Shown: positions 1 to 6,522 of the stretch, one piece after another
How positions within the stretch are numbered: the first letter of the stretch is position 1
Layout: every line of letters begins with the position of its first letter
Source: Saprospiraceae bacterium
GTDB lineage: Bacteria; Bacteroidota; Bacteroidia; Chitinophagales; Saprospiraceae
NCBI GenBank assembly: GCA_007128085.1
Contig: SKYC01000161.1
Location: 1-10,122, forward strand
Length of the DNA: 10,122 nucleotides
Direction of reading: 5' to 3'
Made by a program: the position numbers and the translations under genes
The notes under the pieces: model-generated
The model's database searches: none
The model's input: only the letters and a program-made list of their open reading frames with translations
Told to the model about the DNA's origin: nothing

Positions 1-304
1 AAATATTGGATTTAAATAATAAAAAAGTGCATTATCCACCCAACATTCAAGTACTTAACTCATGTCTGTAAAAAGTCCCAATAGAGTATTCTTTCCCAAA
101 TTTCAACCCTCAATTAATGAATTAATCGAACCAGTCAACTTATATTCGTAATTTATTTATTCAGCGGCCCAATGATTTTTTTCAGGGATTTATGCTTCAG
201 AAAAACAAATAAAATCACGGTCAGCGACCACAGTAAATACTGCACCATGCAAGCAGGCTGCATTTATCAACTCTAGCGTTGCTAGTAAAACAAAAATTTA
301 CCAA
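1..304. other. AT-rich region upstream of pssA
   Basis: No long reading frame is supported here; both strands are broken by frequent stops, particularly in 1-150. The stretch holds one candidate small minus-strand ORF (153-263, listed separately). It also holds a short perfect inverted repeat at 273-285, with arms ctagc and gctag and a 3-nt loop, 19 bases before the pssA start. I found no good TAnnTTTG element in front of pssA, so its promoter is not identified. No RNA gene was recognised. Confidence 0.6.
153..263 (-). CDS. Candidate small single-span membrane protein (36 aa)
   Basis: This is a short, low-confidence reading frame on the minus strand. The ATG (complement of 261-263) directly follows an in-frame TAA, so the frame cannot extend further upstream; an internal ATG at residue 6 would give 31 aa. 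The peptide begins MQPACMVQ, then has one hydrophobic stretch at about residues 9-22 (YLLWSLTVILFVFL). It ends in a lysine-rich tail (KHKSLKKIIGPLNK), as in a single-pass membrane peptide with its C-terminus on the cytoplasmic side. No ribosome binding site or convincing promoter precedes it; the nearest element, AATTTTTG, misses the consensus. It is transcribed divergently from pssA. I do not recognise a family, and it could be a chance ORF in T-rich DNA. Confidence 0.25.
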   Translation of the reverse strand: MQPACMVQYLLWSLTVILFVFLKHKSLKKIIGPLNK

Positions 305-1015
305 ATGACAGGAAAAATCATTTCGGGAATACCCAATTTACTGACTTTAACCAATCTGGCTGCCGGGCTCTGCGGAATTATTCTTATAATGGAGGGAAAG
401 CTGACTTACGTGGGTTGGTTTTTACTGATCGCACTGGTTGCCGATCTTGCCGATGGTTTCACCGCCAGACTATTAAAGGCCGATGGCGCTCTAGGTGCTC
501 AGTTGGACTCCCTGGCCGACCTCGTCAGTTTCGGGGTATTTCCACTCTTGTTGTACTATCATCTGGCCGGGCTTGAATCGGAGCTCAACAAGAGTTTGCT
601 CATAGTGGTTTCGATAGTTTACGTCTGTTCTGCAGCCTTTCGCCTCGCCAAATTCAATCTATCGGAAGATCAAACATATTACTTCAATGGATTGCCAACT
701 CCTGCTGCGGGATTGGCTGTTTTTAGTTTGTGCATCCCCTACCTATACACACCCGCATATGGCATTCCTCTCGTTTGGGAGATGGGTCATTGGAGTTCTA
801 TCGCTGTCCTCATACTCGCCATATTGATGAACAGCCCCTTGCGTTTTGTCGCTTTCAAATTCCGCAGTTTAAAAATCCGGGACTCGTGGCCACAATATCT
901 GGTAATGCTCGGTTTTGTCATTTGCATTGCCCTTTTTGGAATCAACGGGATGGCGCCTGGAATGATGTTATACCTACTGGTATCTGTTTTACACCACTTC
1001 ATTTTTAAGTATTAA
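305..1015 (+). CDS. pssA: CDP-diacylglycerol--serine O-phosphatidyltransferase
   Basis: Phosphatidylserine synthase of the integral membrane CDP-alcohol phosphatidyltransferase family. It joins CDP-diacylglycerol and L-serine to give phosphatidylserine and CMP, the step before decarboxylation to phosphatidylethanolamine. The family signature D-x2-DG-x2-AR-x8-G-x3-D-x3-D is complete: D47, D50-G51, A54-R55, G64, D68 and D72. These aspartates bind metal ions and the CDP group, and D72 is at the catalytic-base position. The N-terminus (GIPNLLTLTNLAAGLCGI) is typical of bacterial PssA, which supports the ATG at 305. The remainder consists of several hydrophobic segments of inner-membrane type, and 236 aa is a usual length. 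The related PgsA enzymes share the motif, but the IPNLLTLTN start and overall pattern favour PssA. It seems to be a single-gene unit; no clear promoter is visible. Confidence 0.93.
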   Translation: MTGKIISGIPNLLTLTNLAAGLCGIILIMEGKLTYVGWFLLIALVADLADGFTARLLKADGALGAQLDSLADLVSFGVFPLLLYYHLAGLESELNKSLLIVVSIVYVCSAAFRLAKFNLSEDQTYYFNGLPTPAAGLAVFSLCIPYLYTPAYGIPLVWEMGHWSSIAVLILAILMNSPLRFVAFKFRSLKIRDSWPQYLVMLGFVICIALFGINGMAPGMMLYLLVSVLHHFIFKY

Positions 1016-1023
1016 AAAACGCG

Positions 1024-1041
1024 TTTATTCTACCGAATAAA
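1024..1041 (+). terminator. Possible hairpin after pssA
   Basis: A perfect 7-bp inverted repeat (TTTATTC, loop TACC, GAATAAA) begins eight bases after the pssA stop codon. Its position suits a transcription terminator. However, the stem is AT-rich and no run of T follows it, so it would be weak. It could equally be an RNA 3' end element or chance in AT-rich DNA. Confidence 0.25.
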
Positions 1042-1124
1042 TAAGGCATGGAAGGGCCGGAGGTGGTCTTACATACTGTTTCCTATTGAATTATACGCAT
1101 TTATGCCAAAGTACACCCTATTCT

Positions 1125-1154
1125 TTTGTTTATTAAAATTTTTTCATATCTTTG
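1125..1154 (+). promoter_or_regulatory. Bacteroidota-type promoter for the secreted protein gene
   Basis: TTTG at 1125-1128 and TATCTTTG at 1147-1154 are separated by 18 bp. This matches the Bacteroidota -33/-7 promoter (TTTG or TTG, then TAnnTTTG) exactly and is the best promoter in the window. Transcription would begin near 1161, leaving a leader of about 90 nt before the ATG at 1252. The bases just before that ATG are A/T-rich with no Shine-Dalgarno sequence, as is common in the phylum. Confidence 0.7.
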
Positions 1155-1251
1155 GAGTTGACTTTTTAATAGCAAACACACTGACTAAATGGTTATACGG
1201 CTTTGGATTGCAAGCTGTAGAACCTAAATTTTTTAACTAAAAATTAAAAAT

Positions 1252-1770
1252 ATGATACGGTCAACAATGATTTTCCTGGGAACTTATTTAATGCTTTTTA
1301 TTACAACGGGTGCCGGTCTCGGAGCCCAATCTTTTGAATTGCCTGAAAATTGGGCCGATCAGGAAAAAGACTACGCCGAGTACGAAGGATACGTATTGGA
1401 GGGTATTGATTGGATTTTAACAACACCGCTGGAGCAGGAACCCGAGCACCGTAAGAGGGTCAATACTTTTTTAATGGAGTGGATGACCAACTCACCGGAC
1501 CTCACCCTTGTTTTGGAATTGGATATTTTGCGATTTATTCAGGATTCCGATGAACTCCTGATGGTTTTCATGGGGGGATATACCCGTTACGCCCTGAATG
1601 CCGGAGAAGATCACACTCTTATTGATGCCAACACCGCCGGGATAGAGACCGTCATCGAGTTTTACAACTTGAATCGCGAGGAACTGGGACAAATCGACAG
1701 AATTGAAAAATATATTAAACTGCAGAGAGAGGGCAATCTCAGAGACCACATCCAATCAGTGATTAATTAA
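1252..1770 (+). CDS. Secreted protein of unknown function (172 aa)
   Basis: I do not recognise a characterised family. Residues 1-25 form a Sec signal peptide: Arg3, then a hydrophobic core (MIFLGTYLMLFITT), then a likely signal peptidase I site after GLGA, so the mature protein would start near QSFELPENW. There is no lipobox cysteine, so a soluble periplasmic or exported protein is expected. The mature part is acidic, rich in Glu, Leu and Ile, and looks helical throughout; it has no obvious catalytic motif and no transmembrane segment. Short patches that look structurally constrained are DWILTTPLEQEPEHRKRVN, FLMEWM, MVFMGGYTRYAL, AGIETVIEFY and EKYIKLQREG. It has its own strong promoter and a leader of about 90 nt and stands between pssA and purS without obvious functional links. 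Conservation within Bacteroidota is my impression, not tested here. Confidence 0.75.
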   Translation: MIRSTMIFLGTYLMLFITTGAGLGAQSFELPENWADQEKDYAEYEGYVLEGIDWILTTPLEQEPEHRKRVNTFLMEWMTNSPDLTLVLELDILRFIQDSDELLMVFMGGYTRYALNAGEDHTLIDANTAGIETVIEFYNLNREELGQIDRIEKYIKLQREGNLRDHIQSVIN

Positions 1771-1841
1771 TACCGCTGATCCCTGAAAAAAATATGTCCT
1801 GGAATTAAAACCAAAAAGACTGGAAATAGCTGGGACTTCAT

Positions 1842-1849
1842 TAGCTTTG
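1842..1849 (+). promoter_or_regulatory. -7 element of a purS promoter
   Basis: TAGCTTTG matches the Bacteroidota -7 consensus TAnnTTTG. No TTG stands at the -33 distance, so only half of the promoter is seen. A start of transcription near 1856 would leave a leader of about 28 nt before the purS ATG. Confidence 0.45.
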
Positions 1850-1883
1850 CATTTTCCAATCACAAGTAAATCAGACGCGAAGT

Positions 1884-2144
1884 ATGAAAAAGTTTCTCGC
1901 CCAAATAAGAATAATGCCACTCAAGGAATTATTGGACCCTCAGGGTAAGGCCGTTGCCAACAATATATCAAATCTCGACATTCTGGGAGTGGAGGATGTT
2001 CGAATCGGAAAATTTATCGAGCTTGTTCTCGAGGCGGAAAGTAAAAGTGCCGCAGAAAAAAAGGTAGAAAAAGCCTGTAAAAAACTACTGGCCAACCTCA
2101 TTATGGAGAGTTATGAATTTGAGCTGAGTGAAATTGGCGATTAA
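1884..2144 (+). CDS. purS: Phosphoribosylformylglycinamidine synthase subunit PurS
   Basis: Small structural subunit of the three-part FGAM synthase (PurL, PurQ, PurS), which performs the fourth step of purine synthesis: ATP- and glutamine-dependent conversion of FGAR to FGAM. PurS links the glutaminase PurQ to the synthase PurL and helps pass ammonia between them. The 86 residues cover the whole family length. Family landmarks are LLDPQGKAVANNI (about 16-28), the GVEDVRIGKFIEL block (about 35-47), the helix with EKKVEKACKKLLAN, and the final strand MESYEFEL. No other pur gene is in the window; the gene is followed after 11 bp by rsmI, probably in one transcript. Its presence implies a small-type PurL and a PurQ elsewhere rather than the single large FGAM synthase. 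Confidence 0.92.
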   Translation: MKKFLAQIRIMPLKELLDPQGKAVANNISNLDILGVEDVRIGKFIELVLEAESKSAAEKKVEKACKKLLANLIMESYEFELSEIGD

Positions 2145-2155
2145 ACTGAGGGATT

Positions 2156-2827
2156 ATGCTTTATTTGATCCCTACACCCATCGGAAACCTCGGGGACATT
2201 ACCCACCGGGCCGTGGAGGTGATAAAAAGTGTCGATTACCTTCTGGTTGAGGACAGTCGGATCAGTTCTAAACTACTTCAACACCTCGACATCAAAGTGA
2301 AGATGGTGCCCTTTCACGCCCACAATGAGCATCGGATGCTCGAAAAGATCCTCCAGGATTTGGAAAAAAATATGGACATCGGCCTCATGACCGATGCGGG
2401 CAGTCCCGGTCTTTCTGACCCCGGATTTTTACTGATGAGAGCGTGCCGACAAAATCAGCTCGGTGCTACAACACTTCCCGGTCCAAGCGCTGTAAATACA
2501 GCAGCTGTTACTTCCGGAATTCCCTGCGACAAGTTCTTTTTTGAGGGTTTTTTGCCTCATAAAAAAGGTCGAAGATCGAGGCTGGAATACTTGTCTTCCC
2601 TGCCGGAAACTTTTATTTTATTTGAATCTCCCTTCCGGTTGATTCGCTGCCTCAAGGAATTGAACGAACATTGTGGATCAAGCCGATTGGCCTCGGTATG
2701 TCGCGAATTGACCAAATTACATGAAGAGGTTACGTACGGGTCTCTTGAGGAATTGCTCACCCACTACGACACCGACAAAAAACCCAAAGGGGAAATAGTT
2801 ATCGTGGTCGATGGAAACAGGACGTAA
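2156..2827 (+). CDS. rsmI: 16S rRNA (cytidine-1402-2'-O)-methyltransferase
   Basis: SAM-dependent methyltransferase that adds a 2'-O-methyl group to C1402 in the decoding centre of 16S rRNA, with RsmH modifying the same base at N4. Tetrapyrrole-methylase-fold landmarks are all present: PTPIGNL (6-12), EDSR (32-35), TDAGSPGLSDPG (79-90), LPGPSA (107-112), FFFEGFLPHKKGRR (127-140) and a final GEIVIVVDG strand. At 223 aa it is shorter than E. coli RsmI (about 286 aa): it stops after the methylase domain and lacks the C-terminal extension. This looks like a natural short form, because no frame continues it downstream. A GAGG at 2148-2151 stands close before the ATG. The stop codon lies one base from the end of the convergent asparaginase gene. 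Confidence 0.93.
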   Translation: MLYLIPTPIGNLGDITHRAVEVIKSVDYLLVEDSRISSKLLQHLDIKVKMVPFHAHNEHRMLEKILQDLEKNMDIGLMTDAGSPGLSDPGFLLMRACRQNQLGATTLPGPSAVNTAAVTSGIPCDKFFFEGFLPHKKGRRSRLEYLSSLPETFILFESPFRLIRCLKELNEHCGSSRLASVCRELTKLHEEVTYGSLEELLTHYDTDKKPKGEIVIVVDGNRT

Positions 2828-2828
2828 A

Positions 2829-3854
2829 TCAGTCCCGGTAAACGGCGGATTTTCTGTATTCAGAGGTGACCACTCCTCTTATCATACCTGAGGTATTGAA
2901 AGGCATGGTGTAATGGCCGTTCCTGTCGACCGCTATCAGCCCACCGCTCGCATCAATTCCGGCGAGTTTTTCATGGATGATGTAGGACGCAGCTGAGTCG
3001 AGACTTATATTTTGGTATTTATACCGCGAGTTCAGATCATGAGCCACAGCGTATCGAATAAAAAACTCTCCATGCCCTGTACACGAAACTGCCACGCCGG
3101 CATTGTCCGCATAAGTTCCAGCGCCAATAACCGGGGAATCTCCTATTCTTCCAAAGCGTTTATTGGTCATTCCTCCTGTGGAGGTTCCCGCCGCGAGATT
3201 TCCGTTCATATCGAGCGCAACTGCTCCAACAGTTCCGGTAGGGGCGTCGTCTCCATCCTCAGTTTCTGATTCCATCTCCCTTTGCTGTCGTCTTTGCAGT
3301 GCTTCAAATCTCTCCGCAGTGTAGAAATAGGAGGGATCCACAATATCACAGCCCACAGAGGCTGCAAATTGTTCTGCGCCGGGACCCACCATAAAAACGT
3401 GTGGGGATTCCTCCATGACTTTTCGAGCTGCAGTTATGGGGTTTTTCACATTTTTCACTCCCCCTACCGCACCTGAATTTCTCGTCCGGCCATCCATTAT
3501 ACTGGCATCCAGTTCATTGGTTCCGTCTGAGGTGAATACCGCACCACGGCCCGCATTAAAAATGGGTTGATCTTCCAGGTAAATAATGGCTTGTTCTACC
3601 GCCTCAAGTGCGTCGCCACCCCCGGAGAGTATTTCACTTCCGATATCCAAGGCCCGGTTTACAGCATCCAAATACTCCTGCTCCCTACCCTCCGGCAGTT
3701 GATCCGGATTAAAAACTCCCGCTCCTCCGTGAATTACAAAAACAAATTCCGGACTCACCTCACCTTCACCGTTTGCCGGATCCCGGTCTCCGCATGAAGT
3801 CAGGGTAGTTACAATCAGTAATATCCCGACTGTGAATAAAAAAAATTTCAACAT
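2829..3854 (-). CDS. Lipoprotein isoaspartyl peptidase / L-asparaginase (Ntn hydrolase)
   Basis: Plant-type asparaginase family: a self-cleaving N-terminal nucleophile hydrolase that removes isoaspartyl residues from dipeptides and hydrolyses L-asparagine. Residues 1-20 form a lipoprotein signal with lipobox LTSC, giving lipidated Cys21 and an envelope location. IHGGAG (41-46) starts the alpha part. NAGRGAVFTSDGTNELDASIMDG (100-122) is the conserved glycine-rich block. The linker 185-206 is charged and acidic (ESETEDGDDAP), with autocleavage expected before Thr208 in GTVGAVALD. Thr208 is the predicted nucleophile. Other active-site positions seen are T224-STGG, R236 and D239 in RFGRIGDSP, and T259-G260 in CTGHGEFF. 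At 341 aa it is full length for the family plus the signal. The 3' end is one base from rsmI. Asparaginase versus isoaspartyl dipeptidase preference cannot be told from sequence, and aspartylglucosaminidase-like activity is a further possibility. Confidence 0.92.
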   Translation of the reverse strand: MLKFFLFTVGILLIVTTLTSCGDRDPANGEGEVSPEFVFVIHGGAGVFNPDQLPEGREQEYLDAVNRALDIGSEILSGGGDALEAVEQAIIYLEDQPIFNAGRGAVFTSDGTNELDASIMDGRTRNSGAVGGVKNVKNPITAARKVMEESPHVFMVGPGAEQFAASVGCDIVDPSYFYTAERFEALQRRQQREMESETEDGDDAPTGTVGAVALDMNGNLAAGTSTGGMTNKRFGRIGDSPVIGAGTYADNAGVAVSCTGHGEFFIRYAVAHDLNSRYKYQNISLDSAASYIIHEKLAGIDASGGLIAVDRNGHYTMPFNTSGMIRGVVTSEYRKSAVYRD

Positions 3855-3922
3855 CTTTATAGTTTTTTCAAAATGCCGCGAGAGTCGCAGGAAAATGAAT
3901 GGGTTTAAATTATTTTTTTTAA

Positions 3923-3952
3923 AAAAGGTATAAAACCTCTATTACATCCAAA
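3923..3952 (-). promoter_or_regulatory. Promoter for the asparaginase gene
   Basis: On the minus strand TTTG (complement of 3949-3952) is followed after 18 bp by TACCTTTT (complement of 3923-3930), one base off the -7 consensus TAnnTTTG. Transcription would start near 3917, leaving a leader of about 60 nt. The run of T then A around 3913-3926 could also act in the 3' end of the acyltransferase transcript arriving from the right, but I see no GC-rich stem. Confidence 0.45.
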
Positions 3953-3991
3953 CTGAATGGGAAGCCACACAGATTTTTCTGCCACATCGGC

Positions 3992-5230
3992 TCAACCCAT
4001 CACTTTCTGGATAAGGGGAATCAATTTATTTCGATCTTCCTTCATTTTCCGGAGCCTTTTTTCTCCCAGTGCAATACGCTTCATTGCCGAACGCCACTTC
4101 TCTCGAATTCCTGTCCACAGGAGCCCACCCGGCATTAACAACAAGGCGAACCAACCATAAGTGGTAAAATACGATGCGATAAAGATAAGAAAAAACAGGT
4201 ATATGGGGTACAAAAAGAAACCAGCAACCACCTTAATACTCATAACGAACTCTACAATTGAAATACTCTTTCTGCTGATATAGTCCGCCAACAAAAACGG
4301 AGGGGCATTAAATATTTTAAAAATCAGGCCGACCAATCCAAGGGGTAAAACATACAACCATGACCACCATTTCAAATCAGAAGCCAACACAAATTCTCTG
4401 TCATTCATCCGCCACTTATTCAATGAATCGGTATAGGACTTGCTGGAGTCATCTAATTTTTCGCGATCAACCGGATCGAGTATATTCAATTTATCGGTAA
4501 ATGTTTTCAGGGCAACAAAAGGTGATTCCGGAGACAAGCTCTTGATCAGTTCCCAAAGACTTTCAACCAATTCCTTATCCTCCTCGTTTTCAATGTGGAT
4601 GACTGCACCGGACAAGTTCTTTTCCAGTTCAGCTGTCAATAAGCGAATGGCTCCGCGGGTATCGCTTCTGTACCGATTAAAATATTCTCGAATCTCTATG
4701 GCCTCTTTAATTTCTATCATCACATCGGACTGAAATTTTGCCGGATGGTCGTAATTGATCCCTACAGGATGAATTACCAGGGGCAAGTCCGGGTTTTTCT
4801 CCAGGGTACCCAAAGCGAGTTTAGCCGCTCCCGGCTGAACCTTTCTCAGTCTTTTTTCCCACTTCATACCGCCCTCGCAAAAAATCAATAATTTTTGGTC
4901 GTCCAGTAATTTTTCGTGGCACAGTTCGAAGGAGTCTCTGTTACCTCTAAGTTTACTGAATCCATCTTTAAATCTAAAAACAGGAACCTGATTGGAAGCA
5001 TCAAAAAACCATTTAAATGACTTGACAAAGACATCGCCCCTTGTCAGAAAATGAACAGAAAACGGCAATTTTGTACCGAATAGCGTAGGTTCAATGAATG
5101 CCGTCGGATGGTTGAGGGCAAAAATAATAGGACGCTGTGGATCGATATGGTTTAAACCGCGCACGTAAACCTTCTTGAAGTACAAGCGATATCCAAGAGT
5201 CAACCACAACCTTAAAAACCGATAAAGCAA
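3992..5230 (-). CDS. PlsC-like glycerolipid acyltransferase with membrane C-terminus
   Basis: Acyltransferase of the PlsC/LPLAT superfamily, expected to move an acyl chain onto glycerol-3-phosphate or lysophosphatidate at the inner membrane. Motif I is NHPTAFIEP (40-48): Asn-His41, then five residues and Glu47. Related proteins with this wider spacing normally have Asp here. Other motifs are VPVFR (82-86), FCEGG (117-121, the EGT-like phosphate-binding motif) and PVGINY (155-160). The pattern resembles the Gat1/Sct1-like branch more than the short PlsC. Residues about 200-285 form a charged helical region, and hydrophobic segments follow at about 288-307, 334-353 and 356-373. The start is TTG: an in-frame TAA lies five codons upstream, no ATG occurs before the motifs, and MLYRFLRLWLTL fits a family N-terminus. 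A promoter stands 37 nt upstream. Substrate is not determinable. Confidence 0.85.
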   Translation of the reverse strand: MLYRFLRLWLTLGYRLYFKKVYVRGLNHIDPQRPIIFALNHPTAFIEPTLFGTKLPFSVHFLTRGDVFVKSFKWFFDASNQVPVFRFKDGFSKLRGNRDSFELCHEKLLDDQKLLIFCEGGMKWEKRLRKVQPGAAKLALGTLEKNPDLPLVIHPVGINYDHPAKFQSDVMIEIKEAIEIREYFNRYRSDTRGAIRLLTAELEKNLSGAVIHIENEEDKELVESLWELIKSLSPESPFVALKTFTDKLNILDPVDREKLDDSSKSYTDSLNKWRMNDREFVLASDLKWWSWLYVLPLGLVGLIFKIFNAPPFLLADYISRKSISIVEFVMSIKVVAGFFLYPIYLFFLIFIASYFTTYGWFALLLMPGGLLWTGIREKWRSAMKRIALGEKRLRKMKEDRNKLIPLIQKVMG

Positions 5231-5273
5231 TTGTAAAAAATTTTATGCGAACGAAATCAATAGATAACAGCCG

Positions 5274-5304
5274 TAAAAATAGTGCCATATTAATCTACAG
5301 CAAA
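5274..5304 (-). promoter_or_regulatory. Promoter for the acyltransferase gene
   Basis: On the minus strand TTTG (complement of 5301-5304) is followed after 19 bp by TATTTTTA (complement of 5274-5281), one base off the -7 consensus TAnnTTTG. Transcription would start near 5267, giving a leader of about 37 nt before the TTG start codon. This supports the chosen start. Confidence 0.45.
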
Positions 5305-5331
5305 AGTAAAAAATTATAGGGTTTCCATATC

Positions 5332-5345
5332 TCTTTGATCAAAGA
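5332..5345. promoter_or_regulatory. 14-bp perfect palindrome, possible operator
   Basis: TCTTTGATCAAAGA is a perfect palindrome between the divergent acyltransferase and miaA genes. It lies upstream of the acyltransferase -33 element, at about -65 to -78 from its predicted start of transcription. Its core TGATCAAA recurs at 5415-5422. The TTGAT/ATCAA arms resemble half-sites of CRP/FNR-type regulators, but with no spacer between them, so no regulator can be named. A dimeric regulator site is plausible but unproven. Confidence 0.3.
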
Positions 5346-5447
5346 CAATCATTGAAAAAATCATCCTATCAACCCGGGGTCAAAGTAGATGAGTTGTTAA
5401 TGGGTAGAGGCCGATGATCAAATAGCCACCAACTCCGTTCTAAATGC

Positions 5448-5455
5448 TATTTTTG
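5448..5455 (+). promoter_or_regulatory. -7 element of the miaA promoter
   Basis: TATTTTTG is an exact match to the Bacteroidota -7 consensus and is followed by GCA, as at the peptidase promoter at 6548. No TTG is present at the -33 distance. It overlaps the first possible miaA ATG (5444) and would place the transcript start near 5462, downstream of that ATG. It therefore decides in favour of the ATG at 5474. Confidence 0.55.
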
Positions 5456-5473
5456 CACAAAGCCTTTTTTGAA

Positions 5474-6388
5474 ATGTGTCAAAGAAAAAAGAAATACCTG
5501 GTGATTGTTTCGGGGCCAACAGCTTCGGGTAAATCCGGAGTGGCCATGAAATTGGCCCGGAGATATACCTGTTCCATCATTTCTGCAGACAGCCGTCAAA
5601 TATACAAAGGTATGGATATCGGAACAGCCAAACCCACAGGCGAAGAACTCCGTGAAATCAAACACTATTTTATAGACATTCTCCCTCCGGAAAAACCGTA
5701 TTCTGCCGGTGAGTTTGAGAAAAAAGCGGATGAAGTAATCCAAAAAGAACTGGAGGAGAATGGAGTGGCCATTGTTTGTGGGGGAACAGCCTTTTATATA
5801 GACAGTCTGTTATTTGGATTGGACTCGTTTCCCAAAATCCCCTTTGAAGTAAAAGAAAGGCTCAATGCTGAACTGAAAGAAAAGGGTATAGAAAAACTGG
5901 CGGAGGAAGTTCGCCGAGCCGACTCTGAAACTGCAGCGGAAATAGACCTGGACAATCCGCGCAGAGTCATTCGGGCGCTATCCATCATACGGCACACCCA
6001 AAAGCCCATGTCGTTTTTCAAACAAAAGAAAAACAAAGAATTGAATTATCACCCCATTTTTATCCTGCTTCAACCCGACCGGGATAAACTGTATCAAAAA
6101 ATAAATGCCAGAGTAGATGCTATGGTAGAAAAGGGCTTGGAGAATGAAGCCAGGCAATTGTATGAGAGGCACCCTCAAGGATCCATTGAAACCGTGGGTT
6201 ACACGGAGTGGTTTGATTACTTCAAGGGTACAATCAGCCGTGAGGAGTGCATTCGGCTCATCAAGAGAAATACGCGTCGCTACGCGAAACGCCAGCTCAC
6301 CTGGTTTAGGAAGCAAGATTATTGGCAGCGGTTTTCAGGAGATAGGCCGCGCGAAATCATTCAATATGCTGATCAGCAGATAAACTGA
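5474..6388 (+). CDS. miaA: tRNA dimethylallyltransferase
   Basis: Transfers the dimethylallyl group from DMAPP to N6 of A37 in tRNAs that read codons starting with U, the first step toward ms2i6A. The frame is open from an ATG at 5444, but a consensus -7 element overlaps that codon. Starting at 5474 gives 304 aa with the usual short tail before the P-loop, so I prefer it. Landmarks with this start: P-loop GPTASGKS (14-21); ADSRQIYKGMDIGTAKP (38-54), with Asp39 at the catalytic-base position; HYFIDI; the GGTAFYIDSLLFG block; and the C-terminal tRNA-binding segment VGYTEWFDYFKG, then IKRNTRRYAKRQLTWFRKQ. Nothing is missing and the length is normal. The gene is divergent from the acyltransferase and is followed 176 bp later by the peptidase gene, which has its own promoter. 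Confidence 0.95.
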   Translation: MCQRKKKYLVIVSGPTASGKSGVAMKLARRYTCSIISADSRQIYKGMDIGTAKPTGEELREIKHYFIDILPPEKPYSAGEFEKKADEVIQKELEENGVAIVCGGTAFYIDSLLFGLDSFPKIPFEVKERLNAELKEKGIEKLAEEVRRADSETAAEIDLDNPRRVIRALSIIRHTQKPMSFFKQKKNKELNYHPIFILLQPDRDKLYQKINARVDAMVEKGLENEARQLYERHPQGSIETVGYTEWFDYFKGTISREECIRLIKRNTRRYAKRQLTWFRKQDYWQRFSGDRPREIIQYADQQIN

Positions 6389-6522
6389 AATGCAGATCAA
6401 ACCCATCCGCCAAACGAGAGCTCAAAGGATTCCGGCAAATAGAATCCATGTCATTTATTTTCCAACTTCCTTTGAATTTTGGAACAGCTCGCGGAATGGA
6501 CTGAATAATAATCGCTTTCAAA

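Noticed and set aside
1103..1240. 45-aa plus-strand ORF between pssA and the secreted protein gene (starts MPKYTLFFCLLKFF)
   Set aside because: It spans both elements of the best promoter in the window, is dominated by Phe and Leu from T-rich DNA, and has no ribosome binding site. More likely chance.
3012..3797. Three plus-strand ORFs inside the asparaginase gene
   Set aside because: They are shadows of a complete Ntn-hydrolase coding frame on the other strand.
3913..3926. T-run followed by A-run as a rho-independent terminator for the acyltransferase gene
   Set aside because: Homopolymer complementarity without a GC stem; it also overlaps a promoter-like element. Not supported as a terminator.
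5091..5288. Minus-strand 65-aa ORF with an ATG start overlapping the acyltransferase 5' end in another frame; considered as a frameshifted true N-terminus
   Set aside because: The acyltransferase frame itself has a proper family N-terminus from the TTG at 5230, so no frameshift is needed.
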